The notes under the pieces are model-generated. The model saw nothing but the letters and a program-made list of their open reading frames with translations. It had not been told where the DNA came from and searched no databases. 64,000 nt of DNA from Butyrivibrio sp. LC3010 (lineage in GTDB: Bacteria; Bacillota; Clostridia; Lachnospirales; Lachnospiraceae), in the NCBI RefSeq assembly GCF_000424385.1, contig NZ_AUJU01000001.1, forward strand, positions 186,001 through 250,000, read 5' to 3'. Shown here piece by piece: positions 17,666 through 27,400 of the stretch; position 1 is the stretch's first letter; each line of letters opens with the position of its first letter. The translations under genes and the position numbers were made by a program.

Positions 17666-20050
17666 ATGGATATTTTACAGAAAATCACAGAAGAACTCAG
17701 TGTACAGAAATGGCAGGTAGAGGCAGCAGTCAAGCTTATTGACGAAGGCAACACTATCCCGTTTATTTCCAGATACCGTAAGGAAGTGACAGGTTCCCTT
17801 AACGATGAGCAGCTTAGAACTCTCGGAGAGAGACTTACGTACTTAAGAGGTCTTGAAGAGAAAAAGGAACAGGTTATTTCCAGCATCGAGGAGCAGGGTA
17901 AGCTCACTGATGAACTTAAGGCGAAGATTATAGCTGCGGAGACACTGGTAGCTGTTGAGGATCTTTACAGACCATACAGACCAAAGAGAAAAACCAGGGC
18001 ATCTGTTGCCAAGGAAAAGGGTCTAGATGGACTTGCAGATATTATTAGAGCACAGGAGACAACGAAATCTCTTGTGGAAGAAGCAACTCCCTATGTCAGT
18101 GAAGAAAAAGGAGTTAAGAACATTCAGGAAGCAATTCAGGGGGCTATGGACATCATCGCCGAGGAAATCTCTGATAATGCAGACTACCGCACATATATCC
18201 GTGAGGAGACTTGGAATCAGGGCTTTGTGACATCTGTTGCCAAGGATGAGAAGGCAGAGAGCGTTTATGAGATGTACTACAATTTCGAGGAGCCTGTTAA
18301 TAAGATCCTCGGGCACAGAGTTCTTGCTCTTAACCGTGGTGAAGCAGAGAAATTCCTCACAGTTAAGATCACAGCTCCTGAGGAGCAGATACTTCGTTTT
18401 CTTGAAAAGAAAACTATTGTAAAGGATAATCCGGAGACAACTCCCGTACTTGTGGCAGTTTGCAAGGATTCCTATGACAGACTTATAGCTCCAGCCATTG
18501 AGCGTGATATCAGAAATGAACTCACTGAGAAAGCTGAAGACAGCGCTATAGGCGTATTTGGTAAGAACTTGGAGCAGCTCCTTATGCAGCCTCCTATCGC
18601 AGGCAAGACAGTACTTGGATGGGATCCTGCTTTCAGAACAGGTTGCAAGCTTGCAATTGTTGATGCAACAGGAAAAGTGCTTGATACAAAGGTAATTTAT
18701 CCTACAGCTCCTCAGAACAAGGTAGAGGAAGCAAAGGCTGAACTCAAAAAGCTTATCAAGAAATATGATGTTGACCTTATTTCAGTAGGTAACGGTACTG
18801 CTTCAAGAGAATCAGAACAGGTAATAGTTGAGCTTATTAAGGAGCTTGATAAGCCTGTTCAGTATGTAATTGTTAATGAGGCAGGTGCTTCCGTATATTC
18901 TGCAAGTAAGCTTGCAACAGAAGAATTCCCTCAGTTTGATGTAGGTCAGAGAAGTGCTGCATCTATCGCAAGACGTCTTCAGGATCCTCTTGCAGAGCTT
19001 GTTAAAATTGATCCTCAGAGTATCGGTGTAGGTCAGTATCAGCACGACATGAATCAGAAGAAGCTTGGCGAAGCCCTTTCAGGTGTAGTTGAGGACTGCG
19101 TTAACAAGGTAGGTGTTGATCTTAATACAGCATCGGCACCGCTTCTTACTTATATATCAGGTATCAGCAAGGTTATTGCCAAAAATATTGTTGATTATAG
19201 GGAAGCTAACGGCAAGTTCCAGAGCAGAGATGAGCTCCTTAAGGTTCCAAAGCTCGGACCCAAGGCTTATGAGCAGTGTGCAGGATTCCTTAGAATCCAT
19301 GATGGTAAGAATGCTCTTGATGATACAAGTGTACATCCTGAGTCCTATGAAGCAGCAGAGAAGCTTATGGATAAGCTTGGACTTACAATGGAGGATGTAA
19401 GGGAAGCACAGAAGAAGAGTGCCAAGGCTAAGGCTGATGCCAGGAAGGCAGAGAATAAGCCTCAACCAAAGCCTAAGAAAAAGGAAAAACAGTTTGTAGT
19501 TAAGAATACAAATACAGCTATGGGTGCAGCTCTGGCAGCAGCACTTAACGGAGCTAATCTTGGAGTTGATAGCGGTGTACCACTGTCATCTTCAGATATG
19601 GGAATTTCCGGAGCAGATACAGGAAAAGGTGGAAATGATAAAAATGTAGGTGGCAGCCTCCTTAAGAAAGTAGGAGATAAGAAGAAGCTTGCTGAGGAGC
19701 TTGGCGTAGGTGAAATCACACTTACAGATATTCTCTCAGAGCTTGAGAAGCCTTCACGTGATCCCAGAGAGAGCATGCCCGCTCCTATCCTTAGAAGTGA
19801 TGTAATGGATATGAAGGACTTAAAGCCCGGAATGATCCTTAAGGGAACAGTCAGAAATATCGTAGACTTCGGTGCTTTTGTGGATATAGGTGTCCATCAG
19901 GACGGACTTGTTCATATCTCACAGATTACAGACCGCTACATCAAGCATCCTCTTGATGCTGTAAGCGTAGGGGATATCGTAGATGTTCAGGTCATAGAGG
20001 TTGATGTTAAAAAGCAGAGAATCGGACTTACCATGAAGATAAAGAAGTAA
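17666..20050 (+). CDS. tex: Tex-like S1 RNA-binding transcription accessory protein
   Basis: 794 aa from the ATG at 17666. This start is chosen because the leader shared with dnaE ends in GAGGAG just before both genes. Tex architecture in order: N-terminal helical domain (KITEELSVQKWQVEAAVKLIDEGNTIPFI region), YqgF/RNase H-like domain (VLGWDPAFRTGCKLAIVD), helix-hairpin-helix DNA-binding region (about 475-545) and an S1 domain (about 720-790, LKGTVRNIVDFGAFVDIGVH). A Lys-rich and Gly/Ser-rich linker of about 100 residues between HhH and S1 is much longer than usual. Cytoplasmic, binds nucleic acid, affects transcription. Terminator at 20061. Confidence 0.93.
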   Translation: MDILQKITEELSVQKWQVEAAVKLIDEGNTIPFISRYRKEVTGSLNDEQLRTLGERLTYLRGLEEKKEQVISSIEEQGKLTDELKAKIIAAETLVAVEDLYRPYRPKRKTRASVAKEKGLDGLADIIRAQETTKSLVEEATPYVSEEKGVKNIQEAIQGAMDIIAEEISDNADYRTYIREETWNQGFVTSVAKDEKAESVYEMYYNFEEPVNKILGHRVLALNRGEAEKFLTVKITAPEEQILRFLEKKTIVKDNPETTPVLVAVCKDSYDRLIAPAIERDIRNELTEKAEDSAIGVFGKNLEQLLMQPPIAGKTVLGWDPAFRTGCKLAIVDATGKVLDTKVIYPTAPQNKVEEAKAELKKLIKKYDVDLISVGNGTASRESEQVIVELIKELDKPVQYVIVNEAGASVYSASKLATEEFPQFDVGQRSAASIARRLQDPLAELVKIDPQSIGVGQYQHDMNQKKLGEALSGVVEDCVNKVGVDLNTASAPLLTYISGISKVIAKNIVDYREANGKFQSRDELLKVPKLGPKAYEQCAGFLRIHDGKNALDDTSVHPESYEAAEKLMDKLGLTMEDVREAQKKSAKAKADARKAENKPQPKPKKKEKQFVVKNTNTAMGAALAAALNGANLGVDSGVPLSSSDMGISGADTGKGGNDKNVGGSLLKKVGDKKKLAEELGVGEITLTDILSELEKPSRDPRESMPAPILRSDVMDMKDLKPGMILKGTVRNIVDFGAFVDIGVHQDGLVHISQITDRYIKHPLDAVSVGDIVDVQVIEVDVKKQRIGLTMKIKK

Positions 20051-20060
20051 GAATATAAAA

Positions 20061-20098
20061 CGAGAGCCATGTTGAAATGCATGGCTCTCGTAGTTTTT
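20061..20098. terminator. Terminator between convergent tex and PepSY genes
   Basis: An 11-bp perfect stem, CGAGAGCCATG with CATGGCTCTCG, followed by TAGTTTTT on the plus strand and a T-containing run (GTTTTAT) on the minus strand, so it can act in both directions. Confidence 0.88.
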
Positions 20099-20109
20099 AT
20101 AAAAATACA

Positions 20110-20652
20110 TTAGTGATCAATTTCATAATCCAGAATCTGTCCATCGGACACCCTGATATCATATTGGTACTCTTTACCATATATATAGAATTCTACTTCA
20201 TAGATATTTTCACCATGATCGTAGTCATTTTTAACTTCAGAGCCGGTAGTCTCAGCAGCGGTGAAGCCTGCGTGTTTTAGAGCAATTTCAAGAGCCTGAT
20301 CCGGAGTTATCTCCTCCGGCGGGGGAGTTTTCATGGAATCCTTCGCCTTGCGCTTCTCCTCGTCATAGTACATGTAGTAGAGTATTTTGCCGGTAGAAGC
20401 TTCAATTTCAAAGTAATACTCATCAGGTTCTGCAATGAAACCTATATCATATTGCGCAATTCCGTTCTCCACTTCTCTTTCGGATTTTATGATGGTGACG
20501 TTTTCTTCCTTGCAGCCTGCATTGTGAAGAGCAATCTGCTTGGCGTCATCGAGAGAAATCTCTGAATCCTTCATAGCGCGTGCAGGTGAAAAGAATAAAG
20601 TGGCAGCCAGAGCTATGGCAGTAATGGGGATTACAAAAAGGATCTTTTTCAT
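20110..20652 (-). CDS. Secreted/anchored protein with two PepSY domains
   Basis: 180 aa from the ATG at 20652 with AAGGAGATATTCAA upstream. A signal sequence (KKILFVIPITAIALAATLFF, then SPARA) is followed by two PepSY-like repeats: ISLDDAKQIALHNAG through GKILYYMYY, and ITPDQALEIALKHAG through DGQILDYEID. PepSY domains are found on M4 protease propeptides and are thought to inhibit secreted proteases. No protease is adjacent; the HtrA-like protein at 6.2 kb is the only exported protease in view. Extracellular location predicted. Confidence 0.85.
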   Translation of the reverse strand: MKKILFVIPITAIALAATLFFSPARAMKDSEISLDDAKQIALHNAGCKEENVTIIKSEREVENGIAQYDIGFIAEPDEYYFEIEASTGKILYYMYYDEEKRKAKDSMKTPPPEEITPDQALEIALKHAGFTAAETTGSEVKNDYDHGENIYEVEFYIYGKEYQYDIRVSDGQILDYEIDH

Positions 20653-21007
20653 TTGAATATCTCCTTGTAGGAAAAGCAACAAAGCAGTTGAAAACATCAG
20701 TAAGAGCAAAGCTCTTTTAACTTATACATCTATATATCTAATTATATGTTTTCAAGGAGAGGTAAGAATGAAAGGTTTATTAAATATAGATAAATTGTTT
20801 TGAAATAGAGAGTTGCGGCATCAGTCTTGATAGAATGAATATTAATAGTATTATTGTGGAAACTACATCATTAATTATTGTACCAGGGGGCATATTAAAA
20901 CAATATTCAATTATTGCTATTTCGTTTTTTTTATAAAACATCTTGCAAGAATCAAATTAATATAGTAGTGTATTTTTCAGATATGACAATTCCATATTGT
21001 TACATTT
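20653..21007. other. AT-rich spacer upstream of the SAM riboswitch
   Basis: No open frame of note on either strand. It must hold the PepSY promoter and the metK promoter; I see no box pair good enough to call. Several short AT runs (for example CGTTTTTTTTATAAAA near 20922) are present. Confidence 0.4.
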
Positions 21008-21155
21008 CTCTTATTCAGAGTGGTGGAGATACATAGGATCTGTGAAGCCACGGCAACCCCGGACATCCGGAAGGTGCCAACCTGAGCGTAGTGAGTAAGT
21101 GATCGAATACCGCATTGCTTTTTATTTTGGCGGTAGGATCTGCGAGCAATAAGAG
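21008..21155 (+). ncRNA. SAM-I (S-box) riboswitch aptamer
   Basis: P1 is CTCTTATT (21008-21015) pairing with AATAAGAG (21148-21155). Between them are the S-box hallmarks: AGAGTGGTGGAG, then TGTGAAGCCACGGCAACC (the GAAGCC and GGCAACC core), a GGACATCCGGAAGGTGCCAACC hairpin region and TGATCGAATA. It binds S-adenosylmethionine and, with the terminator 22 bp downstream, shuts off metK when SAM is plentiful. One of the most secure non-coding calls in the window. Confidence 0.95.
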
Positions 21156-21177
21156 GATTTGATTATCTGATATCAGG

Positions 21178-21210
21178 TCCGCTTGGCGTCGCTAAGCGGA
21201 TTTATTTTTG
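21178..21210 (+). terminator. Riboswitch-controlled terminator of metK
   Basis: TCCGCTTGGC pairs with GCTAAGCGGA (10 bp, one wobble, GTC loop) followed by TTTATTTTT. It is the expression platform for the SAM-I aptamer, 60 bp before the metK start. Confidence 0.9.
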
Positions 21211-21270
21211 CTTTTTAAGCAAAAGTTCAATGTTTTGTTTGAGCGCTAAGAGCGCAGAAAGGAATTTAAA

Positions 21271-22467
21271 ATGGCAGAAAAGTTTATTTTCACTTCTGAG
21301 TCAGTTACTGAGGGACATCCCGATAAAATTTGTGATAACATCTCTGATGCTATCCTTGATGCCTGCCTTGCACAGGATCCCATGAGCCGTGTTGCTTGTG
21401 AGACAACAACTTGCACAGGTTTTGCACTTATCACAGGTGAGATCACAACCAAGGCTGTTGTTGATTATGCCAAGATCGCAAGAGACACTATCGTAGAGAT
21501 CGGCTATGACAGCTCAGAGAAGGGCTTTGATGGTAACACATGTGCAGTTATGGTTGCTCTTGATCAGCAGTCAGCTGACATCGCTATGGGTGTTGATAAG
21601 GCTATCGAGGCTAGAGAGAACAAGATGACTGATGAGGAGATCGAGGCAATCGGTGCCGGAGATCAGGGTATGATGTTCGGTTATGCTACCAATGAGACAG
21701 AGGAGCTTATGCCTTACGCTATCTCACTTGCTCACAAGCTTACAAAGAAGCTTACAGAGGTTCGTAAGAACGGAACTCTTCCTTATCTTAGAGCAGATGG
21801 TAAGAGCCAGGTTTCAGTTGAGTATGATGAGAACGGCAAGCCAGTTAGACTTGAGGCTATAGTTGTTTCAACCCAGCATGATGATAAGGTTACTCAGGAG
21901 CAGATCCACGCTGACATCAGAAAGTACGTTATCGATGCAGTTGTAGATGCCGCTATGGTTGATGATAATACTAAGATTTATATCAATCCCACAGGTCGTT
22001 TCGTAATTGGTGGACCTCAGGGTGATGCAGGTCTTACAGGACGTAAGATCATCGTTGATACTTATGGCGGAGCTGCCCGTCACGGCGGCGGTGCTTTCTC
22101 AGGTAAGGATTGCACAAAGGTTGACCGTTCAGGTGCTTACGCAGCCCGTTACGTTGCAAAGAACATCGTAGCTGCAGGCCTTGCTGATAAGTGTGAGATT
22201 CAGCTTTCATACGCTATCGGTGTTGCTCAGCCTACATCAATCCTTGTTGATACTTTCGGAACAGGTAAGGTTTCTGATGAGAAGCTTACAGAGGCTGTTC
22301 GTAAGACTTTCGATCTTCGTCCTGCAGGAATCATCAAGATGCTTGACCTTCGTCGCCCTATCTACAAGCAGACAGCTGCTTATGGTCACTTTGGACGCAA
22401 CGATCTTAACCTTCCCTGGGAGAAGACAGATAAGGCTGAAGAGCTTAAGAGCCAGGTTAATGCCTGA
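21271..22467 (+). CDS. metK: S-adenosylmethionine synthetase
   Basis: 398 aa, standard length. Makes S-adenosylmethionine from methionine and ATP in the cytoplasm. Seen: [17 protein letters not shown] at the N-terminus, [12 protein letters not shown] in the middle, [20 protein letters not shown] and [19 protein letters not shown], all hallmark motifs. AAAGGAATTTAAA precedes the ATG. Preceded by a SAM-I riboswitch that gives feedback control by the product, and followed by its own terminator, so monocistronic. Codon use is strongly biased, as expected for a highly expressed gene. Confidence 0.97.
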   Translation: MAEKFIFTSESVTEGHPDKICDNISDAILDACLAQDPMSRVACETTTCTGFALITGEITTKAVVDYAKIARDTIVEIGYDSSEKGFDGNTCAVMVALDQQSADIAMGVDKAIEARENKMTDEEIEAIGAGDQGMMFGYATNETEELMPYAISLAHKLTKKLTEVRKNGTLPYLRADGKSQVSVEYDENGKPVRLEAIVVSTQHDDKVTQEQIHADIRKYVIDAVVDAAMVDDNTKIYINPTGRFVIGGPQGDAGLTGRKIIVDTYGGAARHGGGAFSGKDCTKVDRSGAYAARYVAKNIVAAGLADKCEIQLSYAIGVAQPTSILVDTFGTGKVSDEKLTEAVRKTFDLRPAGIIKMLDLRRPIYKQTAAYGHFGRNDLNLPWEKTDKAEELKSQVNA

Positions 22468-22529
22468 TTGATTCTAAGTTAAGTGGTGGTTACAGATAAA
22501 AAGACCATTATATAGCTAAAAATTATGAG

Positions 22530-22566
22530 CCTCCTTGTAAGGGTATACTTACAGGGAGGTTTTTTA
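22530..22566 (+). terminator. metK terminator
   Basis: A 12-bp stem (CCTCCTTGTAAG with CTTACAGGGAGG, one wobble) around GGTATA, followed by TTTTTT. Confidence 0.92.
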
Positions 22567-22595
22567 TGATATATTGATTATGAAAGGAAAAGACT

Positions 22596-24326
22596 ATGGA
22601 CTTACTAAAAAAATTCGTACCGTATTACAAACCATACATAGGTGTATTTGTACTTGATCTTGTGGCAGCTTCAATTCTTTCGCTGATAGATCTTGTTTTT
22701 CCGCAGCTCCTCAGGGTACTCAGGCAGACGCTCTTTTTAGAGAGTCCTGATAAGATAATTGTCGGTATCGTAAGGCTTGCTATAGTTCTTCTTATAATGT
22801 ATACCGTTCGTGCTCTTTGTAAGCATTATGTTACTTACCAGGGACATATGATGGGTGCCAAAATGGAATCCGGAATGAGAAGTGATCTGTTTGAGAAATT
22901 TGAGAGCTTTTCATTTTCATATTATGACAGGAATAATACCGGTGAGATGATGAGTAAGCTGATATCGGATCTTTTTGACATATCCGAGCTTGCGCACCAT
23001 GGACCTGAAAATATTTTTATCTCAGTAGTAAAACTTATAGGATCCTTTGCGATTCTGCTGACCATGAATGTTCCAATGACTCTTATCCTGGCAGCAGTTG
23101 TGGTTTGTATGGCGATCTTTTCATACAACCAGAATGGCGTAATGAGAAGAACTTTCTTCGATAACAGGAAGAAGATTGCAGGAATAAATACCTCTCTTCA
23201 GGACACCCTTGGCGGGATACGAGTAGTAAAATCCTTCACAGGCGAAGAGATTGAGAAGAGCAAATTTGATAAGAGCAATCAGGCATTTCTTGATTCCAAG
23301 AAGGCTAACTACCTGACAATGGCACTTTTCCAGTCCGGAAATAACTTTTTTGAAGGACTTTTATACATAGCTGTTATAGTATCCGGTGGATTTTTTATTG
23401 CACAGGGAAGCTTGTCTGTAGAGGATCTGGCAGTTTATGCTCTTTATATAAATGTATTTATCGCTCCGGTAAATGTTCTTATTGAGTTTACTGAGCTTCT
23501 TCAGAAGGGGGCAGCAGGCTTCCAGAGATTCAGAGATGTGATGGATATTATGCCTGAGATCGTCGATGCTCCAGATGCACAGGCGCTGACAGATTGCAAG
23601 GGCACTGTGGATTATGAAAATGTATCTTTTTCATACGATGACGATGAGGAGAGAGTTTTGGATAACATCAATCTTCACGTTGATGCCGGTAAAAAGGTGG
23701 CAATCGTAGGACCCTCAGGCGGCGGAAAATCTACACTTTGCTCACTTCTTCCCCGTTTTTATGATGTTACTAAGGGTTCAGTAAAAATTGATGGGAAGGA
23801 TGTAAGAACCCTCACACAAAAATCTTTAAGAGGTGTCATTGGTATCGTACAGCAAGAGGTGTATCTTTTTAATGGGACCATAAGAGAGAACATTGCTTAC
23901 GGAAAACAGGATGCAACTCTTGAGGAGATAAAGGATGCAGCTAAGAAGGCTGACCTTGATGAATTCATATCTTCGCTTCCAAACGGTTATGATACCTTTG
24001 TGGGAGAGCGCGGAGCAAGATTATCCGGAGGACAGAAGCAGAGAATTGCCATTGCCCGTGTTTTCCTTAAAAATCCCCCGATACTGATACTGGATGAGGC
24101 AACAAGTGCTCTTGATAATGAGTCTGAAAAGTATATCCAGGAGAGTCTGGACAGACTTGCTGTTGGCAGAACAACCATTACTATTGCGCACAGACTTTCT
24201 ACTATCAGGAATGCGGACGAGATTATAGTTCTTGATTCAGACGGAATACAGGAAGTGGGGAATCATCAGGAACTACTATCTAAAAACGGTATCTACGCAA
24301 AGTATTATCGTATGCAGGTCGGATAA
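22596..24326 (+). CDS. ABC exporter, fused membrane and ATPase domains
   Basis: 576 aa half-transporter of the MsbA/LmrA type. Six transmembrane helices in residues 1-310, then the nucleotide-binding domain: Walker A GPSGGGKST near 372, Q-loop IVQQEVYLFNGT, signature LSGGQKQR near 476, Walker B ILILDEATSALD near 492-503 and H-loop IAHRLST. Functions as a homodimer, since no second half is adjacent, exporting lipids, peptides or drugs. GAAAGGAAAAGACT precedes the ATG. Its downstream neighbour dnaE has its own leader element. Confidence 0.93.
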   Translation: MDLLKKFVPYYKPYIGVFVLDLVAASILSLIDLVFPQLLRVLRQTLFLESPDKIIVGIVRLAIVLLIMYTVRALCKHYVTYQGHMMGAKMESGMRSDLFEKFESFSFSYYDRNNTGEMMSKLISDLFDISELAHHGPENIFISVVKLIGSFAILLTMNVPMTLILAAVVVCMAIFSYNQNGVMRRTFFDNRKKIAGINTSLQDTLGGIRVVKSFTGEEIEKSKFDKSNQAFLDSKKANYLTMALFQSGNNFFEGLLYIAVIVSGGFFIAQGSLSVEDLAVYALYINVFIAPVNVLIEFTELLQKGAAGFQRFRDVMDIMPEIVDAPDAQALTDCKGTVDYENVSFSYDDDEERVLDNINLHVDAGKKVAIVGPSGGGKSTLCSLLPRFYDVTKGSVKIDGKDVRTLTQKSLRGVIGIVQQEVYLFNGTIRENIAYGKQDATLEEIKDAAKKADLDEFISSLPNGYDTFVGERGARLSGGQKQRIAIARVFLKNPPILILDEATSALDNESEKYIQESLDRLAVGRTTITIAHRLSTIRNADEIIVLDSDGIQEVGNHQELLSKNGIYAKYYRMQVG

Positions 24327-24345
24327 TTATTGATTCAATATTTGA

Positions 24346-24442
24346 CTGGTACCTTTCAAGAATGCTAAGCATGATTTGGTAATGGTATTGAAAAAACAGA
24401 CCGGTATGAGTCAGATAAAAACTTTTGGTTATAAATGAGGAG
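24346..24442 (+). repeat. Dispersed leader repeat family 3, copy B (dnaE leader)
   Basis: Counterpart of the tex leader at 17561-17652. The most conserved part is ACAGACCGGTATGAGTCAG followed by ATAAAAAC and ATAAATGAGGAG. The 5' GGTACC arms are degenerate here, and the palindrome CAGACCGGTMTG is imperfect by one base. Copies in front of two unlinked nucleic-acid genes suggest either a mobile intergenic repeat or a shared regulatory leader. Confidence 0.65.
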
Positions 24443-24447
24443 TAAAC

Positions 24448-27400
24448 ATGTCATTTGCACACTTACATGTACATACAGGGTACTCATTGCTGGATGGTTC
24501 CAACAAGGTTGAGGATTATGTAAAGAGGATAAAGGAACTTGGCATGACCGCCGGAGCAATAACGGATCATGGTGTCATGTACGGAGTTATAGATTTTTAT
24601 AAACTCGCCAAAAAAGAAGGAATCAAGCCAATCATAGGTTGCGAGGTGTATGTAGCACCGGGATCCCGTTTTGAGAAGGAAGCCGGTGTTAATGAAAACA
24701 GATATTACCATCTGGTACTTCTGGCTGAAAATAATAAGGGATATGAGAATCTCTCACATATTGTCAGCCGCGGATTTACAGAAGGTTACTACTATAAGCC
24801 CAGAGTAGACCATGAGCTTTTGGAGGAATTTCATGAGGGTATAATATGCCTTTCCGCCTGCCTTGCGGGAGAAGTTCCAAAGGCCATAACCAGAGGCGAT
24901 ATGGATGCTGCAAGGGCAGCAGCTAAGAGATATGATGAGATTTTTGGTCACGGCAACTTTTTCCTGGAGATGCAGGACCATGGTATTTCAGAGCAGCATG
25001 CGGTTAACTCTGCGCTGCTTACACTTTCCAAGGAGCTTGATATACCTCTCGTTGTAACCAATGACTGCCACTATACCTATGCGGAGGATGCCGAATCACA
25101 CGATCTTCTTCTTTGTATTCAGACCGGTAAAAAGGTTACTGATGAAGACAGAATGAGATATGAGGGCGGTCAGTATTACGTAAAGAGTGAAGATGAGATG
25201 CGTCTTCTTTTCCCTTACGCTCAGGAGGCAATAGACAATACGCAGAAGATAGCAGACAGATGTAATGTTGAGATAGAATTCGGCGTTACAAAGCTGCCTC
25301 ATTTTGATGTGCCGGAAGGATATGATTCCTGGACATATCTGAATAAACTGTGTCTGGACGGACTTGCAGAGAGATATCCCGATGATGACGGAACTATCAG
25401 AAAACAGCTGGATTACGAATTATCTGTAATTCAGAGGATGGGATATGTGGACTATTTCCTGATAGTGTGGGATTACATCAATTTCTGTCGTGAGAATGGA
25501 ATTGCGGTTGGTCCGGGACGTGGTTCGGCAGCAGGATCCGTAGTTTCATACTGTATACATATTACAAATATTGATCCGGTTAAGTATGACCTTCTCTTTG
25601 AGCGTTTCCTCAATCCTGAACGTGTATCCATGCCCGATATTGATGTGGATTTCGAATACGAACGCAGGCAGGAGGTTATTGACTACGTCACAAGAAAATA
25701 TGGTGCTGATAAGGTTGTACAGATCATAACCTTTGGAACCCTGCAGGCAAAGGGAGTCATCAGGGATGTGGCAAGAGTTCTTGACCTTCCCTATAACTAT
25801 GGTGATAATCTTGCAAAGATGATTCCCGGCGAACTTGGAATGACACTGGGAAAAGCCCTTGAAATGAATGCTGAGCTTCGAGGACTGTATGAAACGGATC
25901 CACAGGTCAGACATCTGATAGATATGTGTAAAAAGCTTGAGGGACTTCCAAGGCATACATCAATTCATGCGGCTGGTGTTGTTATATGTCAGAAGCCTGC
26001 AGAGGATCTGGTTCCTTTGTCACGATCTGCAGAAGGAAACCTGACAACTCAGTTCACCATGACTACGATTGAGGAACTGGGACTTCTGAAGATGGATTTC
26101 CTTGGACTCAGAACACTTACTGTTATCAAGGATGCGGCGAGATTTGCCAATGAATCTATTGGTGCAAAGCCCGGAGATGATAACTACATAGATATGGATA
26201 AGATTGATTATGATGATCCACAGGTCCTTGCCTCAATCGGAAGTGGCCACTGTGAAGGTGTGTTTCAGCTTGAAAGTGCCGGAATGCAGTCCTTTATGAA
26301 GGAACTAAAACCGCAGTCTCTGGAGGATATCATAGCAGGAATATCACTGTACAGACCGGGACCGATGGATTTCATTCCGAAGTATATTTCCGGTAAAAAA
26401 GATAAACAGAACATATCCTACGCAGCTCCTCAGCTTGAATCCATTCTGGCGCCTACTTACGGCTGTATAGTCTATCAGGAGCAGGTTATGCAGATAGTTC
26501 AGCAGATGGGTGGATATACACTGGGACGAGCTGATGAAGTAAGACGTGCCATGAGTAAGAAGAAGCAGCACGTTATGGAAGTTGAACGTGAAAACTTTGT
26601 AAATGGTAATGAAGCAGAGGGTGTTCCGGGATGTAAAGCTATCGGTATTTCTGCTGATGTTGCGAACGGAATCTATGATTCGATGATGGATTTTGCAAAG
26701 TATGCTTTTAATAAGTCACATGCTGCCTGCTATGCTGTCGTATCAATGCAGACCGCATGGCTTAAGTACTACTTCCCGGTTGAATTTATGGCTGCGCTTA
26801 TGACATCCGTTATTGATAACCAGAGTAAAGTATCCTATTACATTATGACCTGCAGAAATGCAGGGATCGAACTGCTTCCTCCCGATATCAATGAAGGATA
26901 CGCATGGTTTTCCGTAGCAAGAAATGATAGCGCAGAGGATGAAAACAATGTGCGAAGAACGAACGGAAGAGCCATAAGATATGCCCTTACATCCATAAAA
27001 GGAGTGGGAAGACCGGTAATAGAAGCCATTGTCAGAGAACGAAATGCAGGCGGAACATTTAAGAGCCTCAATGATTTCCTTAGCAGAATGGAGCCTTACG
27101 GCGAAATTAATAAGCGAGCTGTTGAAAACTTTATAAAAGCAGGTGCCTTTGACAGTCTTGGCGGTACAAGAAAGCAGATGATGTGCGTATATGCCAAGAT
27201 GATGGATCAGCTCCATGACAAAAATAAAAACAGCGTTGCCGGGCAGATGTCACTGTTTGACTTTGCGCCTCAGGAAGTAAAGGAGCAGTTTGAGATAAAG
27301 CTTCCTGATGTGGGCGAATATCAAAAGGACATGCTTCTTGAATTTGAAAAAGAGGTGCTTGACGTCTATGTTTCAGGTCACCCTCTTGAAGAGTATGAAG

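Noticed and set aside
21008..21210. T-box leader or cobalamin riboswitch before metK
   Set aside because: The AGAGTGGTGGAG, GAAGCC/GGCAACC core and P1 pairing are those of the SAM-I aptamer; no T-box AGGGTGG... or B12-box sequence is seen.
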